This document shows, piece after piece, positions 18,717 through 28,683 of a stretch of DNA of 57,138 bases. The stretch spans positions 4,585-61,722 of the forward strand of contig JAQTLN010000023.1 of NCBI GenBank assembly GCA_028714875.1, given 5' to 3'. The notes under the pieces were generated by a model, which saw only the letters and a list, made by a program, of their open reading frames with translations, was not told the DNA's origin and did not search any database. Source of the DNA: Gallionellaceae bacterium. Lineage in GTDB: Bacteria; Pseudomonadota; Gammaproteobacteria; Burkholderiales; Thiobacillaceae. Numbering within the stretch: the first letter of the stretch is position 1; the number at the start of each line of letters is the position of its first letter. Position numbers and translations under genes: made by a program.

Positions 18717-19778
18717 ATGAAACTCGCGGTATTGCCGGGTGACGGCATTGGCAAGGAAATCGTCGCGCAAGCGGTGAAGGTTCTCGACGTTCTCAAGCGC
18801 GATGGCGCCAAGATCGAAATGGAATTCGGCACGATCGGCGGCGCCGGTTATGACGCCGAGGGCGATCCGCTGCCGGAATCGACCCTGAAGTTGTCGAAGG
18901 CGGCGGATGCCGTGCTGTTGGGTGCCGTCGGCGGGCCGCAATACGACAAGCTGGATCGGCCGCTGCGCCCGGAGCGCGGCCTGTTGCGCATCCGCAAGGA
19001 ACTCAATCTGTTCGCCAACCTGCGTCCGGCGCTGCTCTATCCGGAGCTGGCCGGCGCGTCTTCGCTGAAGCCGGAAGTGGTGGCGGGGCTGGACATCATG
19101 ATCGTGCGGGAACTGACCGGCGACGTGTATTTCGGCCAGCCGCGCGGCATCGAGATTCGCAATGGCGAGCGGGTCGGCTTCAACACCATGATTTATTCGG
19201 AATCCGAAGTGCGCCGGGTGGCGCATGTGGCCTTCGGCATCGCCATGAAGCGCGACAAGCGTCTGTGCTCGGTGGAAAAAGCCAACGTCCTGGAGTGCTC
19301 GGAGCTGTGGCGCGACGTGGTGGCCGAGGTGGCGAAGGATTATCCGGAAGTCGAACTGTCCACCCTGTATGTGGACAACGCCGCCATGCAGCTGGTGAAG
19401 AACCCGAAGCAGTTCGACGTGATCGTCACCGGCAACATCTTCGGCGACATCCTCTCCGATCAGGCTTCCATGCTCTCCGGCTCCATCGGCATGCTGCCCT
19501 CCGCCTCGCTGGACGAGAACAACAAGGGCATGTACGAGCCGATCCACGGTTCCGCCCCGGACATCGCCGGAAAAGACATCGCCAATCCGCTGGCGACGAT
19601 CCTTTCCGTGGCGATGATGTACCGCTACACCTTCGCCGACATGGCCACGGCCGACCGCATCGAGAACGCGGTGAAAAAGGTCATCGCCCAGGGCTATCGC
19701 ACCGGCGACATCTGGACCGAGGGTAGTAATAAAGTATCGTGTTCGGCGATGGGCGATGCCGTCGTCGCCGCGATGTAA
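18717..19778 (+). CDS. leuB: 3-isopropylmalate dehydrogenase
   Basis: LeuB oxidises and decarboxylates 3-isopropylmalate with NAD to the leucine keto acid precursor; the same enzyme can act on 3-methylmalate in the citramalate route. The start at 18717 gives [16 protein letters not shown] and has AAAGGA six bases upstream; an ATG-like start at 18690 would overlap leuD. Substrate and Mg sites appear as [41 protein letters not shown] and [15 protein letters not shown]. The length of 353 residues is typical. It lies between leuD and asd. Confidence 0.98.
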   Translation: MKLAVLPGDGIGKEIVAQAVKVLDVLKRDGAKIEMEFGTIGGAGYDAEGDPLPESTLKLSKAADAVLLGAVGGPQYDKLDRPLRPERGLLRIRKELNLFANLRPALLYPELAGASSLKPEVVAGLDIMIVRELTGDVYFGQPRGIEIRNGERVGFNTMIYSESEVRRVAHVAFGIAMKRDKRLCSVEKANVLECSELWRDVVAEVAKDYPEVELSTLYVDNAAMQLVKNPKQFDVIVTGNIFGDILSDQASMLSGSIGMLPSASLDENNKGMYEPIHGSAPDIAGKDIANPLATILSVAMMYRYTFADMATADRIENAVKKVIAQGYRTGDIWTEGSNKVSCSAMGDAVVAAM

Positions 19779-19804
19779 TGCATTGATGAATCGAGGTCAT
19801 TGAA

Positions 19805-20917
19805 ATGAAACGAGTAGGTCTGATCGGTTGGCGCGGCATGGTGGGCTCGGTGCTCATGGGCCGGATGATGGAAGAACGGGATTTCGATCTTGTCGATCCG
19901 GTGTTCTTCACCACCTCCAACGTGGGCGGCAAAGGGCCCGCCATTGGCAAGGACGTTCCACCCCTGAAGGACGCGATGTCCGTTGACGAACTGAAGTCGA
20001 TGGACATCATCATCACCGCCCAGGGCGGCGATTACACGAAAGAGGTGTACCCGAAGCTGCGCGCGGCGGGTTGGAACGGCTACTGGATCGACGCCGCTTC
20101 CGCGCTGCGCATGAAGGACGAAGCCATCATCATCCTCGATCCGGTCAACAAGGACGTGATCAAGAACGGCATCTCTGGTGGCGTGAAGACTTACGTCGGC
20201 GGCAACTGCACCGTGTCGCTGATGCTCATGGCCATTGGCGGCCTGTTTGACGCCGGCCTGATCGAGTGGATTTCTCCCATGACCTACCAGGCCGCTTCCG
20301 GCGCGGGCGCGCGCAACATGCGCGAGTTGATCAAGCAGATGGGCGCGGTCCACGGCGAAGTGGCCGATCTGGTGGCCGACCCCGCTTCCGCGATCCTGGA
20401 AATCGACAAGAAGGTGGCCGACTACATCCGTTCCGACCGCTATCCGCTGGAAGCCTGGCCGGTGCCCCTGGCCGGCAACTTGATTCCCTGGATCGACGTG
20501 GCCCTGGCTTCCGGCCAGTCCAAGGAAGAGTGGAAGGCGCAGGTGGAAGCCAACAAGATTCTCGGCCGTTCCGATAATCAAATTCCCATCGATGGCCTCT
20601 GCGTGCGGGTTGGCGCCATGCGCTGCCATTCCCAGGCATTGACCATCAAGATGACCAAGGATGTGCCGCTGGACGAAATCCACGCGATCATCGCCGCGCA
20701 TAACGACTGGGTGAAAGTGGTGCCCAACGACCGCGAAATCACCATGCGCGAACTGACGCCCGCCGCCGTTACCGGCACCCTCACCGTGCCGGTGGGGCGC
20801 ATGCGCAAACTCAACATGGGACCGGAATACCTGACCGCCTTCACCGTCGGCGATCAGCTCCTCTGGGGCGCGGCCGAGCCATTGCGCCGCATGTTGCGCA
20901 TCCTGCTGGAAGCATGA
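19805..20917 (+). CDS. asd: Aspartate-semialdehyde dehydrogenase
   Basis: Asd makes aspartate semialdehyde from aspartyl phosphate with NADPH, feeding lysine, methionine, threonine and diaminopimelate. The nucleotide-binding start [18 protein letters not shown] and the catalytic Cys135 in [12 protein letters not shown] are intact, as is a [10 protein letters not shown] stretch holding the catalytic His. The length of 370 fits the gammaproteobacterial-type enzyme. The stop overlaps the usg-like start by 4 bases (20914-20917). Methionine synthesis downstream is represented in the window by metZ. Confidence 0.98.
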   Translation: MKRVGLIGWRGMVGSVLMGRMMEERDFDLVDPVFFTTSNVGGKGPAIGKDVPPLKDAMSVDELKSMDIIITAQGGDYTKEVYPKLRAAGWNGYWIDAASALRMKDEAIIILDPVNKDVIKNGISGGVKTYVGGNCTVSLMLMAIGGLFDAGLIEWISPMTYQAASGAGARNMRELIKQMGAVHGEVADLVADPASAILEIDKKVADYIRSDRYPLEAWPVPLAGNLIPWIDVALASGQSKEEWKAQVEANKILGRSDNQIPIDGLCVRVGAMRCHSQALTIKMTKDVPLDEIHAIIAAHNDWVKVVPNDREITMRELTPAAVTGTLTVPVGRMRKLNMGPEYLTAFTVGDQLLWGAAEPLRRMLRILLEA

Positions 20918-21843
20918 GGGTGAGCGACGCCACTTCCCATTTCGATCTGGCTGTTCTGGGGGCGGACGACCCTCTGGGCGAAGCCGTCCTGCGTTTGCTG
21001 GAAGAACGCGAAGTCGCCATCGGCAAGTTGTATCCGCTGACCCTGAACGACACCGAAGCCACCGTTGCTTTTGCCGGCAAGGATTGGCCTTGTATGACCG
21101 AGGCCGAATTCGACTTCAATCAGACCCAGGCGTTGGTCGTCGCGACCCGCGCGGCGGCCGCGCAAAGTCTGGCTGTGCAGGCACTCGCGGCGCGGCCGGC
21201 CATGCCGGTGGTCGGCGTGGCGGGAATAGAGCCCGCTCCCGCCGTGGTCGTGGCGCGTGTGCTCAGGGTGATCGACGCGCTGGCCGGCGCGCATAGCGCG
21301 GAGGCCTTCGTTGCGCTGTCCGTGGCGATGGCCGGCAAGGTCGGCGTTGATGAACTGTCCAACCAGACACGTGGCCTGTTCAATCTGGCCAGCCCGGACC
21401 CCGAGGTGTTTCCGTTGCAGATTGCCTTCAATCTGATGCCGCTGTCTGATCAGACATACGACGCAAGTTTGGCCGAGGCTACCGCCCGTCTGCTGGGCAA
21501 CACGGTCGAGGTCGGCTACAGCAGTATTCAGGCGCCGATCTTCTTCGGCGCCGCCGTCATGCTGCATGTTCGGGTCGAAAAGGCCGTGGATATGGAGAAG
21601 TTGCGTCAGGCGTTTGCTCGCGCCGATGGCGTTACCTTGATGGAAAGCGAATTGCCCGCCGGTATCCCGACGCCGGCCACCGACGCGGCGGACAGCGACG
21701 ACGTGTTCATCGGGCGCATCCAGGCCGGGGAAAATCATCTCAAACTCTGGCTGGTATTCGACCCACTGCGCCTGGAAGCCGCGCAGATCGTGGGGGTCGT
21801 GGAAAATTGGATTGATAAGCCGACAAATTCGATGCTAACGTGA
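20914..21843 (+). CDS. usg: Usg-like aspartate-semialdehyde dehydrogenase paralog, probably inactive
   Basis: The 309-residue protein keeps the layout of the Asd family: a degenerate nucleotide-binding domain ([20 protein letters not shown]) and the C-terminal dimerisation domain ([17 protein letters not shown], and [22 protein letters not shown]). The stretch that should hold the catalytic NCT cysteine reads [13 protein letters not shown], so catalysis is not expected. Such USG-1 proteins often follow asd or precede truA; their role is undefined. Translational coupling to asd (ATGA overlap) suggests a partner or regulatory function, which is inference. Confidence 0.85.
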   Translation: MRVSDATSHFDLAVLGADDPLGEAVLRLLEEREVAIGKLYPLTLNDTEATVAFAGKDWPCMTEAEFDFNQTQALVVATRAAAAQSLAVQALAARPAMPVVGVAGIEPAPAVVVARVLRVIDALAGAHSAEAFVALSVAMAGKVGVDELSNQTRGLFNLASPDPEVFPLQIAFNLMPLSDQTYDASLAEATARLLGNTVEVGYSSIQAPIFFGAAVMLHVRVEKAVDMEKLRQAFARADGVTLMESELPAGIPTPATDAADSDDVFIGRIQAGENHLKLWLVFDPLRLEAAQIVGVVENWIDKPTNSMLT

Positions 21844-21958
21844 GCATTCCTTCAAATAGCGCGCATAACCCCATGAGAGACTTCAATAAATCGTGTGGGT
21901 TCGGGTCGTTGGCGCATGCCGTTGCGGCATCAGGGTTAGAGGACATAAGGGCGGAGAG

Positions 21959-24829
21959 ATGCGTAAAACCATGAAAATCAGCGGGTTGTTGTGGGCGTTG
22001 CTGTTTGCGGTGGGGGGAGTGGAAGCCGCCGGCCTGGGCAAACTCAGCGTTCAATCTGCCTTGGGGCAGCCGCTCAAGGCCGAGATCGAACTGCTTTCCG
22101 TCAACAAGGACGAACTCCCCGGAGTGACCGCGCGACTTGCGGGCGCGGATGCCTTCAGACAGGCGCGCATCGACCGCACCGAGGCGCTTGCCACTTTGCG
22201 CTTCAGCGTCGATCAGCGCGCGAATGGGCAGCCGGTCATTCGTGTCAGCTCTAGCGCGCCTATCGCCGATCCGTTTCTGGATATGCTGATCGAGGTCAAC
22301 TGGAATTCCGGTCGCCTCCTGCGTGAATACACCGTCCTGCTGGATCCGCCGGCCGAAGCCAGAGCGCCGGCCCCGGTCCAGCCTGTCATCGCTCCCGAAG
22401 CCGCGCGCCCGGCGCAGTCGGCCGCCGCGCCCGCGCCGGAGCGCAAGACCGTCGCGGAACCCGCCCGACCCAGGGTGCCGGAAGCGGCCCCGCCCCGTAA
22501 GCCCAAACACTATGGCCCGGTCCAGAGCGGCGAGACGTTGCGCGGCATCGCGGGCAAGGTGAAGCAGGACGGCGTGACCCTCGAACAGATGATGGTCGGC
22601 CTCTATCAGGCCAACCGGGATGCGTTTTTCGCGGACAACGTGAACCGTCTCAAGCGCGGCCAGGTACTCAATGTGCCGGATGCGGAAACGGTTCATCTCC
22701 AGATATCACCCGCGCAGGCCGCCCGTACCCTGCAAAGCCATGCCGCCGACTGGCACGCCTACCGCAAGAAAGTGGCGGAAATGGCCGAGGAAGCGCCGCC
22801 TGCCAAGGCGCCGGATGCCGCCGCCGGAAAACTCGCGCCCAAGGCCGATGAGAAGGCTCCACCCGCGGCCGCCGCGCCCAGGGACATGCTCAAGCTTTCC
22901 AAGGGCGAACCCGGTGGCGCCGGCCGGCCGGACGGCAAGGTTCAGGAAAAGCTGCACGTGCTGGAAGAAGAACTGGCCTCCAGAGGCCGCGCGTTGCAGG
23001 AAGCGCAAGACCGGGTAGGGCAACTCGAGCGCACCGTGCGCGATATGCAGAAGTTGCTCGAACTCAAGGCGCAGGAAGCCGCCAAAGCGCCTCCCGCCGC
23101 CGCGCCCGCGGCACCGGCCGCGCCCGTCCCGACGCCTGTGGCGCAAGTGCATGAGGCCGCTCCCGCTCCCGCCGCGCCCCCGCCCGTGGTGGCGGCGAAG
23201 CCGACTCCCGCGCCCGTGGTGTTGCCGGCTCCGGTGGAACAGTCGAGTTCCAGCTGGATTTCCACCTTCATCAGCAATCCGCTCTACATCGGTGGCATCG
23301 TCGCCGCCGTGCTGCTGTCGGTGTTGCTGTGGATGATGATGGTGGGCAGTCGCCGCCGCCAGGGGCTCAACAAGTTCGAAGACAGCATCATGACCGGCGG
23401 GGAATTCAAGAACAACGCCGTGTTCAACGCCACGTCCTCCCCGTCGTCCAATAACGGCGCGGGTGCCGGCGCCAACACCGAAGGCAGCATGTTGTTGACC
23501 GATTTCAGCCGCCTCGGATTGGGAGCGATCGATACCCATGAGGTCGACCCCATCGCCGAGGCCGAGGTCTACATGGCCTACGGCCGTGATGCCCAGGCCG
23601 AGGAAATCCTCAAGGAAGCGCTTAACAAGGATCCCACCCGCCACGAAATCGCGCTCAAATTGCTGGAGATCTACGCCGCGCGCAAGGACACCCTGGCCTT
23701 CGAAACGATCGCGAGCGAGTTGTACGCCGGCCTCGGTGGACAGGGAACGCCGGTCTGGCAACGCGCGGCCGAGATGGGGCGCAGCATCGATCCATCCAAT
23801 CCGCTTTATCGCGCCACCGCTTCCGATATTCCCGTCGCTTCCCCGTTCGCGCCCAAAGCGAATGGCCAGCCGTCCGCCCCCGCGCCGGCCGCCGCCGCTC
23901 CCGCCCCGCAAAGCAACATCTCACAGAGTCTGGACGAAATGGACGACTGGGATACCCCGGCGCCTTCCATGGGAAGCGACGACGATTTCGACATCCCGAC
24001 TCCGGCACCCGCAGCGGCACCATTTGGTCGGCGTGAGGAGGCGCCCGCTCCCGAAACGTTCGCCCCGATGCGCTCCGCGCCCAAGCAGGAGGCCTACAGC
24101 GCCGCCCCCTTGGACGACGACTTCGCGCTTGAATTCGAACCGGCCGTAGCCGCTCCGGTGGCTCCCACGGCGGTGGAACCCATGTCGTTCGCCGAGGATG
24201 ATCTGGATTGGGATATGCCCTCCGCGCCGGTTCCCGCTGCGGAACCCGAGGAGATGGACACGGAGCCCATGCCCGAAGCCCCAGAGGCGAGCGAACCGCC
24301 TTCCTGGCAGGATTCGGGGCTGGAGTTCGCCGCTTCCCCGGTCTTCGACGAAGTAGCCGAGCCGACCGAGGAGATCGAATCTGTCCCGGTGCTCGATCTA
24401 TCCGGGATCGATCTCGAACTGGAATCCGAACCCGAGCCCGAACCCGTCGCTTCCGCACTGAATGAAATGCCGGCTCCCGTTCCGGTTGAAGAGGCTGAGG
24501 CGGAGATCGAAGCATTCGCGCCCGCGGACGACTTTGCTTTCGACATGGTCGATGAGTTCGCCCCCGCGCCCCTGGTCGAGCCCCCGCCCGCTCCGGCTCC
24601 CGCTCCCGAGCCGGAACTCGAAACGCCACCGGTGGCCGCCACGCCGCCCAGCGAAGAAGTGGCCGATCCCGAGTTGTGGGAAGAAGTGAATACCAAGCTC
24701 GATCTGGCCCGCGCCTATCTGGAAATGGGTGACAAGGAAGGTGCTCGCGAAATCCTTCAGGAAGTGCTGGGCGAGGGGGATGCGCTACAGAAATCCGACG
24801 CCGACAAGTTGTTGGCCGAGGCGGGCTGA
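21959..24829 (+). CDS. fimV: FimV-like pole/motility protein with LysM domain
   Basis: The 956-residue inner-membrane protein is of the FimV/HubP type, which marks the cell pole and supports type IV pili and flagella. In order: signal peptide (ending about VEAAGLG), FimV N-terminal domain (GLGKLSVQSALGQPLKAEIELL), LysM peptidoglycan-binding domain (from about 185, YGPVQSGETLRGIA), coiled coil, Ala/Pro linker, one membrane span (about 440-462) followed by RRR, a long acidic low-complexity region, and the conserved C-terminal FimV motif (about 902-956, LDLARAYLEMGDKEGAREIL). I chose the ATG at 21959; another at 21971 is possible. The flagellar genes later in the window agree with a polar role. 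Confidence 0.93.
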   Translation: MRKTMKISGLLWALLFAVGGVEAAGLGKLSVQSALGQPLKAEIELLSVNKDELPGVTARLAGADAFRQARIDRTEALATLRFSVDQRANGQPVIRVSSSAPIADPFLDMLIEVNWNSGRLLREYTVLLDPPAEARAPAPVQPVIAPEAARPAQSAAAPAPERKTVAEPARPRVPEAAPPRKPKHYGPVQSGETLRGIAGKVKQDGVTLEQMMVGLYQANRDAFFADNVNRLKRGQVLNVPDAETVHLQISPAQAARTLQSHAADWHAYRKKVAEMAEEAPPAKAPDAAAGKLAPKADEKAPPAAAAPRDMLKLSKGEPGGAGRPDGKVQEKLHVLEEELASRGRALQEAQDRVGQLERTVRDMQKLLELKAQEAAKAPPAAAPAAPAAPVPTPVAQVHEAAPAPAAPPPVVAAKPTPAPVVLPAPVEQSSSSWISTFISNPLYIGGIVAAVLLSVLLWMMMVGSRRRQGLNKFEDSIMTGGEFKNNAVFNATSSPSSNNGAGAGANTEGSMLLTDFSRLGLGAIDTHEVDPIAEAEVYMAYGRDAQAEEILKEALNKDPTRHEIALKLLEIYAARKDTLAFETIASELYAGLGGQGTPVWQRAAEMGRSIDPSNPLYRATASDIPVASPFAPKANGQPSAPAPAAAAPAPQSNISQSLDEMDDWDTPAPSMGSDDDFDIPTPAPAAAPFGRREEAPAPETFAPMRSAPKQEAYSAAPLDDDFALEFEPAVAAPVAPTAVEPMSFAEDDLDWDMPSAPVPAAEPEEMDTEPMPEAPEASEPPSWQDSGLEFAASPVFDEVAEPTEEIESVPVLDLSGIDLELESEPEPEPVASALNEMPAPVPVEEAEAEIEAFAPADDFAFDMVDEFAPAPLVEPPPAPAPAPEPELETPPVAATPPSEEVADPELWEEVNTKLDLARAYLEMGDKEGAREILQEVLGEGDALQKSDADKLLAEAG

Positions 24830-24851
24830 GGGGAGCCTTATAGGCCAACCC

Positions 24852-25442
24852 GTGCACCCGGCAAGCCGCATCCTGATCTATCTCCTGGCAGCCCTGGCAA
24901 TCCCGGGGCTGCCTTTTTTATGGCTGCCGTTGTTGCTGGTTCTTGCTTTGGCCGCGGACTTTTCGCGCCAACCTTGGCGTCTGGTCTGGCGCACACGCTG
25001 GTTGTTGCTGGTGCTGTTCCTGGGTTATGCCTACAGCCTGCCGGGTGAGCCCGCCTTGTCCTGGCTGGGCGCGGCATCGCCGACTCATGAAGGCCTCGCG
25101 CGCGGTGGCCAGCAGGCCTTGCGCTTGCTGGTGCTCCTGCTCTGGCTGGATGTGCTGGTGTTGCGATTGCCTACCGCGTCGCTGATGGCCGGTGTTTACA
25201 CCCTGTTGCGGCCTTTCACCCGGCTTGGGCTCGATGTGGAACGCGCCGCCCTGCGCCTCGGTCTGACCCTGCGCGCCATCGAAGGATTGGAACGGGGGCG
25301 CGGCAATCTACGCCGCCTGTTCGGCGAAGACCTGGGCGCGGATTTGCCGACAACGGTTCACCTGGAAATACACACCATGCAAGCACGAGATATGGTCCTT
25401 CCCGCACTCATAGGAATCCTGTTGCTATGGTTCAGCGCATAG
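24852..25442 (+). CDS. CbiQ/ECF T-component-like membrane protein
   Basis: The hydrophobic protein of about 196 residues has several membrane spans (ILIYLLAALAIPGLPFLWLPLLLVLAL, LLLVLFLGYAYSL, LLVLLLWLDVLVL) and a cytoplasmic stretch LLRPFTRLGLDVERAALRLGLTLRAIEGL. That stretch resembles the coupling helix region of energy-coupling-factor T components such as CbiQ. Neither an ATPase nor an S component is adjacent. GTG at 24852 is the only in-frame start in a suitable place and has no good ribosome-binding site; an apparent terminator at 24887-24919 lies inside the first 25 codons. The 3' end overlaps truA by 16 bases. The function is uncertain and the start is tentative. Confidence 0.6.
   Translation: MHPASRILIYLLAALAIPGLPFLWLPLLLVLALAADFSRQPWRLVWRTRWLLLVLFLGYAYSLPGEPALSWLGAASPTHEGLARGGQQALRLLVLLLWLDVLVLRLPTASLMAGVYTLLRPFTRLGLDVERAALRLGLTLRAIEGLERGRGNLRRLFGEDLGADLPTTVHLEIHTMQARDMVLPALIGILLLWFSA
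24887..24919 (+). terminator. Rho-independent terminator-like hairpin after fimV
   Basis: GGCAGCCC (24887-24894) pairs with GGGCTGCC (24906-24913), followed directly by six T. This is the classic form of an intrinsic terminator and lies 58 bases after the fimV stop. It is inside the predicted start of the next gene, so it may be an attenuator or a chance structure within hydrophobic codons. Confidence 0.5.
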
Positions 25443-26212
25443 CCCTGGGCCTGGAATATGACGGCCGCGCTTTCCACGGCTGGCAGACCCAGCCTGACGG
25501 CAACACCGTGCAGGATCACCTGGAGCGCGCGCTCGCCGTGATCCATGGCGCCCCGGTGAGCACCGTGACGGCGGGACGTACCGATGCCGGCGTCCACGCC
25601 AGCGCGCAGGTCGCGCATTTCGATGCCCATCATTCGCGACCGCTACAAGCCTGGGTACGCGGCGTCAACGCGCATCTGCCGGATAGCGTCTCGGTCTTGT
25701 GGGCGCGCGTGGTGACGGAGGATTTCAGCGCCCGTTTTTCCGCGCGGGAGCGGCTCTATCGTTATTTCCTGCTCAACCGCCCGGTGCGTCCCGCCCTGCT
25801 GGCCGGGCGAGTGGGCTGGATGCACGGCGAGATCGACGAAGCGGCGATGAATGTCGCCGCCGCCTACCTGATCGGCACCCACGATTTTTCCGCTTTCCGC
25901 GCCGCCGAGTGCCAGGCGAACAGCCCCATCCGTGAACTGCGCGAGGCCAGCATCACGCGCGACGGAGAGATGTTGACCTTCCAGTTCCGTGCCAATGCTT
26001 TCCTCCACCACCAGGTACGCAACATGGTCGGGGGCCTGCTCCGCGTCGGCCTCGGGCGGCGTCCGCCGGAATGGCTGGCGGAAGTGCTCGCGGGCCGCGA
26101 CCGCACTCGCGCCGCCGCCACCTTCGCGCCGGATGGCTTGTATCTGGCGGGCGTGCGCTACGATCCCTGTTTCGGGTTACCTGATACGCCGCCAATGAAA
26201 TCAATTGTGTAG
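25427..26212 (+). CDS. truA: tRNA pseudouridine(38-40) synthase
   Basis: TruA isomerises uridines 38-40 in the anticodon arm of tRNAs. The catalytic Asp53 is in TAGRTDAGVHA; YDGRAFHGWQ near the start and FLHHQVRNMVGGLLRVG near the end are diagnostic. The length of 261 is normal. The start overlaps the preceding membrane-protein gene by 16 bases. The TAG stop (26210-26212) is provided by the GTAGGATGTGG repeat that separates truA from trpF. The truA-trpF neighbourhood is common in betaproteobacteria. Confidence 0.98.
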   Translation: MVQRIALGLEYDGRAFHGWQTQPDGNTVQDHLERALAVIHGAPVSTVTAGRTDAGVHASAQVAHFDAHHSRPLQAWVRGVNAHLPDSVSVLWARVVTEDFSARFSARERLYRYFLLNRPVRPALLAGRVGWMHGEIDEAAMNVAAAYLIGTHDFSAFRAAECQANSPIRELREASITRDGEMLTFQFRANAFLHHQVRNMVGGLLRVGLGRRPPEWLAEVLAGRDRTRAAATFAPDGLYLAGVRYDPCFGLPDTPPMKSIV

Positions 26213-26290
26213 GATGTGGTGAGCGCGGCGAACCGCATCATGCCGCACGCGCCAAATCGATGCGGTTCGCCGCGCTCACCACATCCTACG
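26209..26290 (+). repeat. GTAGGATGTGGTGAGCG palindrome between truA and trpF
   Basis: The left arm GTAGGATGTGGTGAGCGCGG and right arm CCGCGCTCACCACATCCTAC are near-perfect mirrors around a 40-base centre that also pairs (CGAACCGCATC/GATGCGGTTCG). Other copies are at 10381-10463 and 35611-35693. It begins on the truA stop codon. Confidence 0.92.
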
Positions 26291-26295
26291 TCCTC

Positions 26296-26325
26296 CGAAA
26301 TTCGAAATTCGAAATCCGAAATTCC
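26296..26325 (+). repeat. Short tandem GAAATTC/GAAATCC repeat before trpF
   Basis: Four degenerate copies of an 8-9-base AATTCGAA unit run right up to the trpF start codon. The stretch is much richer in A/T than its surroundings and replaces any recognisable ribosome-binding site. Confidence 0.6.
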
Positions 26326-26326
26326 C

Positions 26327-26959
26327 ATGACCCGAGTAAAAATCTGCGGCATTACCCGCATCGAAGATGGTCTGGCCGCCGCCCAGGCCGGCGCCGATGC
26401 CATCGGACTGGTCTTCGTCGGTAAAAGCCCGCGCCATGTCACGCCGCAACATGCGCGCGAGATCGCCCGCGCGTTGCCGCCCTTCGTTTCCACCGTCGCC
26501 CTGTTCGTCAACCCAACGGCCGCCGAAGTGGAAGCCGTATTGAAAACCGTGCGCCCGGATGTCCTGCAATTCCACGGCGAGGAAACGGCGGATTTCTGCC
26601 GCGTTTTCGGCGTGCCTTATCTCAAGGCCTTCCGGGTAAGGCCGGGAGCCGATTTGCTACAATCCGCCGCCACTTATGCCGACGCTCAAGGCTGGTTGCT
26701 GGATGCCTGGAGCGAGGCGGCGCATGGCGGCACCGGCGAACGGTTCGACTGGGATTTGATCCCTCGTGATTTGCCCAGGCCGATGCTGCTGGCCGGTGGC
26801 CTGACTCCCGACAACGTGGCCTCCGCCGTTTACACGGTTCGTCCCTGGGCGGTGGATGTCAGCAGTGGTGTGGAATCGAGCAAGGGAATCAAGGACGCGG
26901 CGAAAATCGCCGCCTTCATCAAGGAAATCAGAAATGCACATGCCGCAGTTGGAATATAA
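26327..26959 (+). CDS. trpF: Phosphoribosylanthranilate isomerase
   Basis: TrpF converts phosphoribosylanthranilate to the carboxyphenylamino-deoxyribulose phosphate in tryptophan synthesis. The start at 26327 gives [11 protein letters not shown] with the catalytic Cys7; the general-acid Asp is in [22 protein letters not shown] and [16 protein letters not shown] form the phosphate site. The length of 210 is typical. The longer open frame upstream is repeat DNA. It overlaps the trpB start by 26 bases. There is no good Shine-Dalgarno sequence, only the A/T-rich tandem repeat. Confidence 0.98.
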   Translation: MTRVKICGITRIEDGLAAAQAGADAIGLVFVGKSPRHVTPQHAREIARALPPFVSTVALFVNPTAAEVEAVLKTVRPDVLQFHGEETADFCRVFGVPYLKAFRVRPGADLLQSAATYADAQGWLLDAWSEAAHGGTGERFDWDLIPRDLPRPMLLAGGLTPDNVASAVYTVRPWAVDVSSGVESSKGIKDAAKIAAFIKEIRNAHAAVGI

Positions 26960-28145
26960 GCAGCCCGATGCCCAAGGCCACTTCGGCCCCTACGGTGGTG
27001 TCTTCGTCGCCGAGACCCTGATGGCCGCGCTGGACGAACTCAAGCAGGAATACGAGGCCGCCCGCCACGACCCCGATTTCCTGGCTGAATTCCATCACGA
27101 ACTGCGCCATTATGTCGGCCGCCCCAGTCCCATCTACCATGCCAAACGTTGGTCGGAAATCCTCGGCGGCGCGCAGATCTACCTCAAGCGCGAAGACCTC
27201 AACCACACCGGCGCGCACAAGATCAACAACACCATCGGCCAGGCCTTGTTGGCCCGGCGCATGGGCAAGAAACGGGTGATCGCGGAAACCGGCGCCGGCC
27301 AGCATGGCGTCGCCTCCGCCACCGTCGCCGCCCGCTATGGCATGGAATGCGTGGTCTACATGGGCGCCGAGGATGTCATCCGCCAGTCGCCCAACGTGTT
27401 CCGCATGAAGCTGCTCGGCGCCAAGGTGGTGGCCGTCGAATCCGGCTCCAGGACGCTGAAGGACGCGCTCAACGAAGCCATGCGCGATTGGGTCACCAAC
27501 GTAGAATCCACCTTCTACATTCTCGGCACCGCCGCCGGCCCGCACCCTTACCCGATGCTGGTGCGCGACTTCCAGTGCGTGATTGGCGAGGAATCCAAGG
27601 TACAAATGGCCGAAATGCTCGGCCGCCAGCCGGATGCCGTCATCGCCTGCGTCGGCGGCGGCTCCAACGCCATCGGCATCTTCCATCCCTACATTTCGGT
27701 CGAAGGCGTGCGCCTGATCGGCGTCGAAGCCGGCGGCCACGGTATCAGTAGCGGCCAGCACGCGGCCCCCCTGAATGCCGGCACGCCCGGCGTGCTGCAC
27801 GGCTTCCGTTCCTACCTGATGCAGGACGCCAACGGCCAGGTCATCGAAACCCACTCGGTTTCCGCCGGCCTCGACTACCCCGGCGTCGGCCCGGAACACA
27901 GCTACCTCAAGGACATCGGCCGCGCCGAATATGTCGCTATCAACGACGATGAAGCCCTGGCCGCGTTCCACAACCTGTGCCGCTACGAGGGCATCATCCC
28001 CGCCCTGGAATCCAGCCACGCCCTCGCCCACGCCGCCAAGATCGCGCCGACCATGGACAAGGACCAGATTCTGCTGGTGAACCTGTCCGGCCGGGGTGAC
28101 AAGGACATCAATACGGTGGCGAAGCTGGCGGGGATTGAGCTTTGA
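26934..28145 (+). CDS. trpB: Tryptophan synthase beta chain
   Basis: TrpB joins indole and serine to tryptophan with pyridoxal phosphate and partners TrpA. The PLP lysine is Lys96 in [23 protein letters not shown] and the phosphate-binding GGGSNAIG are present, and the length of 403 is normal. The start at 26934 has AAGGAA eight bases upstream; an ATG at 26940 is the alternative. In relatives trpA follows directly, but here four accessory genes (28152-29791) intervene, the first beginning 6 bases after the trpB stop. Confidence 0.98.
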   Translation: MHMPQLEYKQPDAQGHFGPYGGVFVAETLMAALDELKQEYEAARHDPDFLAEFHHELRHYVGRPSPIYHAKRWSEILGGAQIYLKREDLNHTGAHKINNTIGQALLARRMGKKRVIAETGAGQHGVASATVAARYGMECVVYMGAEDVIRQSPNVFRMKLLGAKVVAVESGSRTLKDALNEAMRDWVTNVESTFYILGTAAGPHPYPMLVRDFQCVIGEESKVQMAEMLGRQPDAVIACVGGGSNAIGIFHPYISVEGVRLIGVEAGGHGISSGQHAAPLNAGTPGVLHGFRSYLMQDANGQVIETHSVSAGLDYPGVGPEHSYLKDIGRAEYVAINDDEALAAFHNLCRYEGIIPALESSHALAHAAKIAPTMDKDQILLVNLSGRGDKDINTVAKLAGIEL

Positions 28146-28151
28146 TCGGTC

Positions 28152-28391
28152 ATGCCCACCGCGCTGAGAGAGTATCCCTACCGGTATTTCTTCTATGCCA
28201 GTGATTGCGGCGAGCCTTCCCATATCCACGTTGAGCGGGACGACGATATCGCCAAGTTCTGGCTATCTCCTGTGCGACTGGCTTCCAGCGGTGGTTTTCC
28301 GCGCGCCGAGATAGCGAAAGTCCAGCGCATGGTGACGGAGCATCAATTTGAGTTGAAGGAGGCATGGAATGCTTACTGTCAGCACGATTGA
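28152..28391 (+). CDS. DUF4160 domain protein
   Basis: The 79-residue protein has the DUF4160 pattern: YRYFFYASDCGEPSHIHVERDD, then AKFWLSPVRLASSGGF and IAKVQRMVTEHQFELKEAWNAY. The group is almost always followed by a DUF2442 gene, as here, and the pair is suspected to be a toxin-antitoxin-like module, without firm biochemical proof known to me. It begins 6 bases after trpB and overlaps the DUF2442 gene by 23 bases. It opens the accessory islet that interrupts the trp genes. Confidence 0.85.
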   Translation: MPTALREYPYRYFFYASDCGEPSHIHVERDDDIAKFWLSPVRLASSGGFPRAEIAKVQRMVTEHQFELKEAWNAYCQHD

Positions 28392-28683
28392 AATCGATAT
28401 GCCGATGGCCGTGGATGTCTCGGTCAGCGAAGACACATTGAGTGTTGACCTGCGTGATGGTCGCAGCATTTCGGTGCCATTGGCGTGGTATCCGCGCCTG
28501 GCCAGCGGTTCCGCGAAGGAGCGCGGCAACTGGCGCCTGATCGGCCAGGGGTCAGGGATTCACTGGGAAGAATTGGACGAAGACATTAGCCTGATTGGTT
28601 TGCTGGAAGGTAAGCCGTCGGGGGAAAGCCAAAGCTCTTTTCAGCGATGGCTGGCGGCAAGGCTTAGTGAAATGAGCCTATGA
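28369..28683 (+). CDS. DUF2442 domain protein
   Basis: The 104-residue partner of the DUF4160 protein has the DUF2442 hallmark LSVDLRDGRSISVPLAWYPRLASGS and, near the end, IHWEELDEDISLIGLLEG. GGAGG lies about 8 bases before the start inside the DUF4160 gene. Its stop overlaps the HicB-like start (ATGA, 28680-28683), so the three small genes look like one translationally coupled unit. A regulatory or antitoxin role is an inference from the pairing. Confidence 0.87.
   Translation: MLTVSTIEIDMPMAVDVSVSEDTLSVDLRDGRSISVPLAWYPRLASGSAKERGNWRLIGQGSGIHWEELDEDISLIGLLEGKPSGESQSSFQRWLAARLSEMSL

Noticed and set aside
20914-21843. Second active aspartate-semialdehyde dehydrogenase
   Set aside because: The catalytic NCT motif is missing, so it was called a Usg-like paralog instead.
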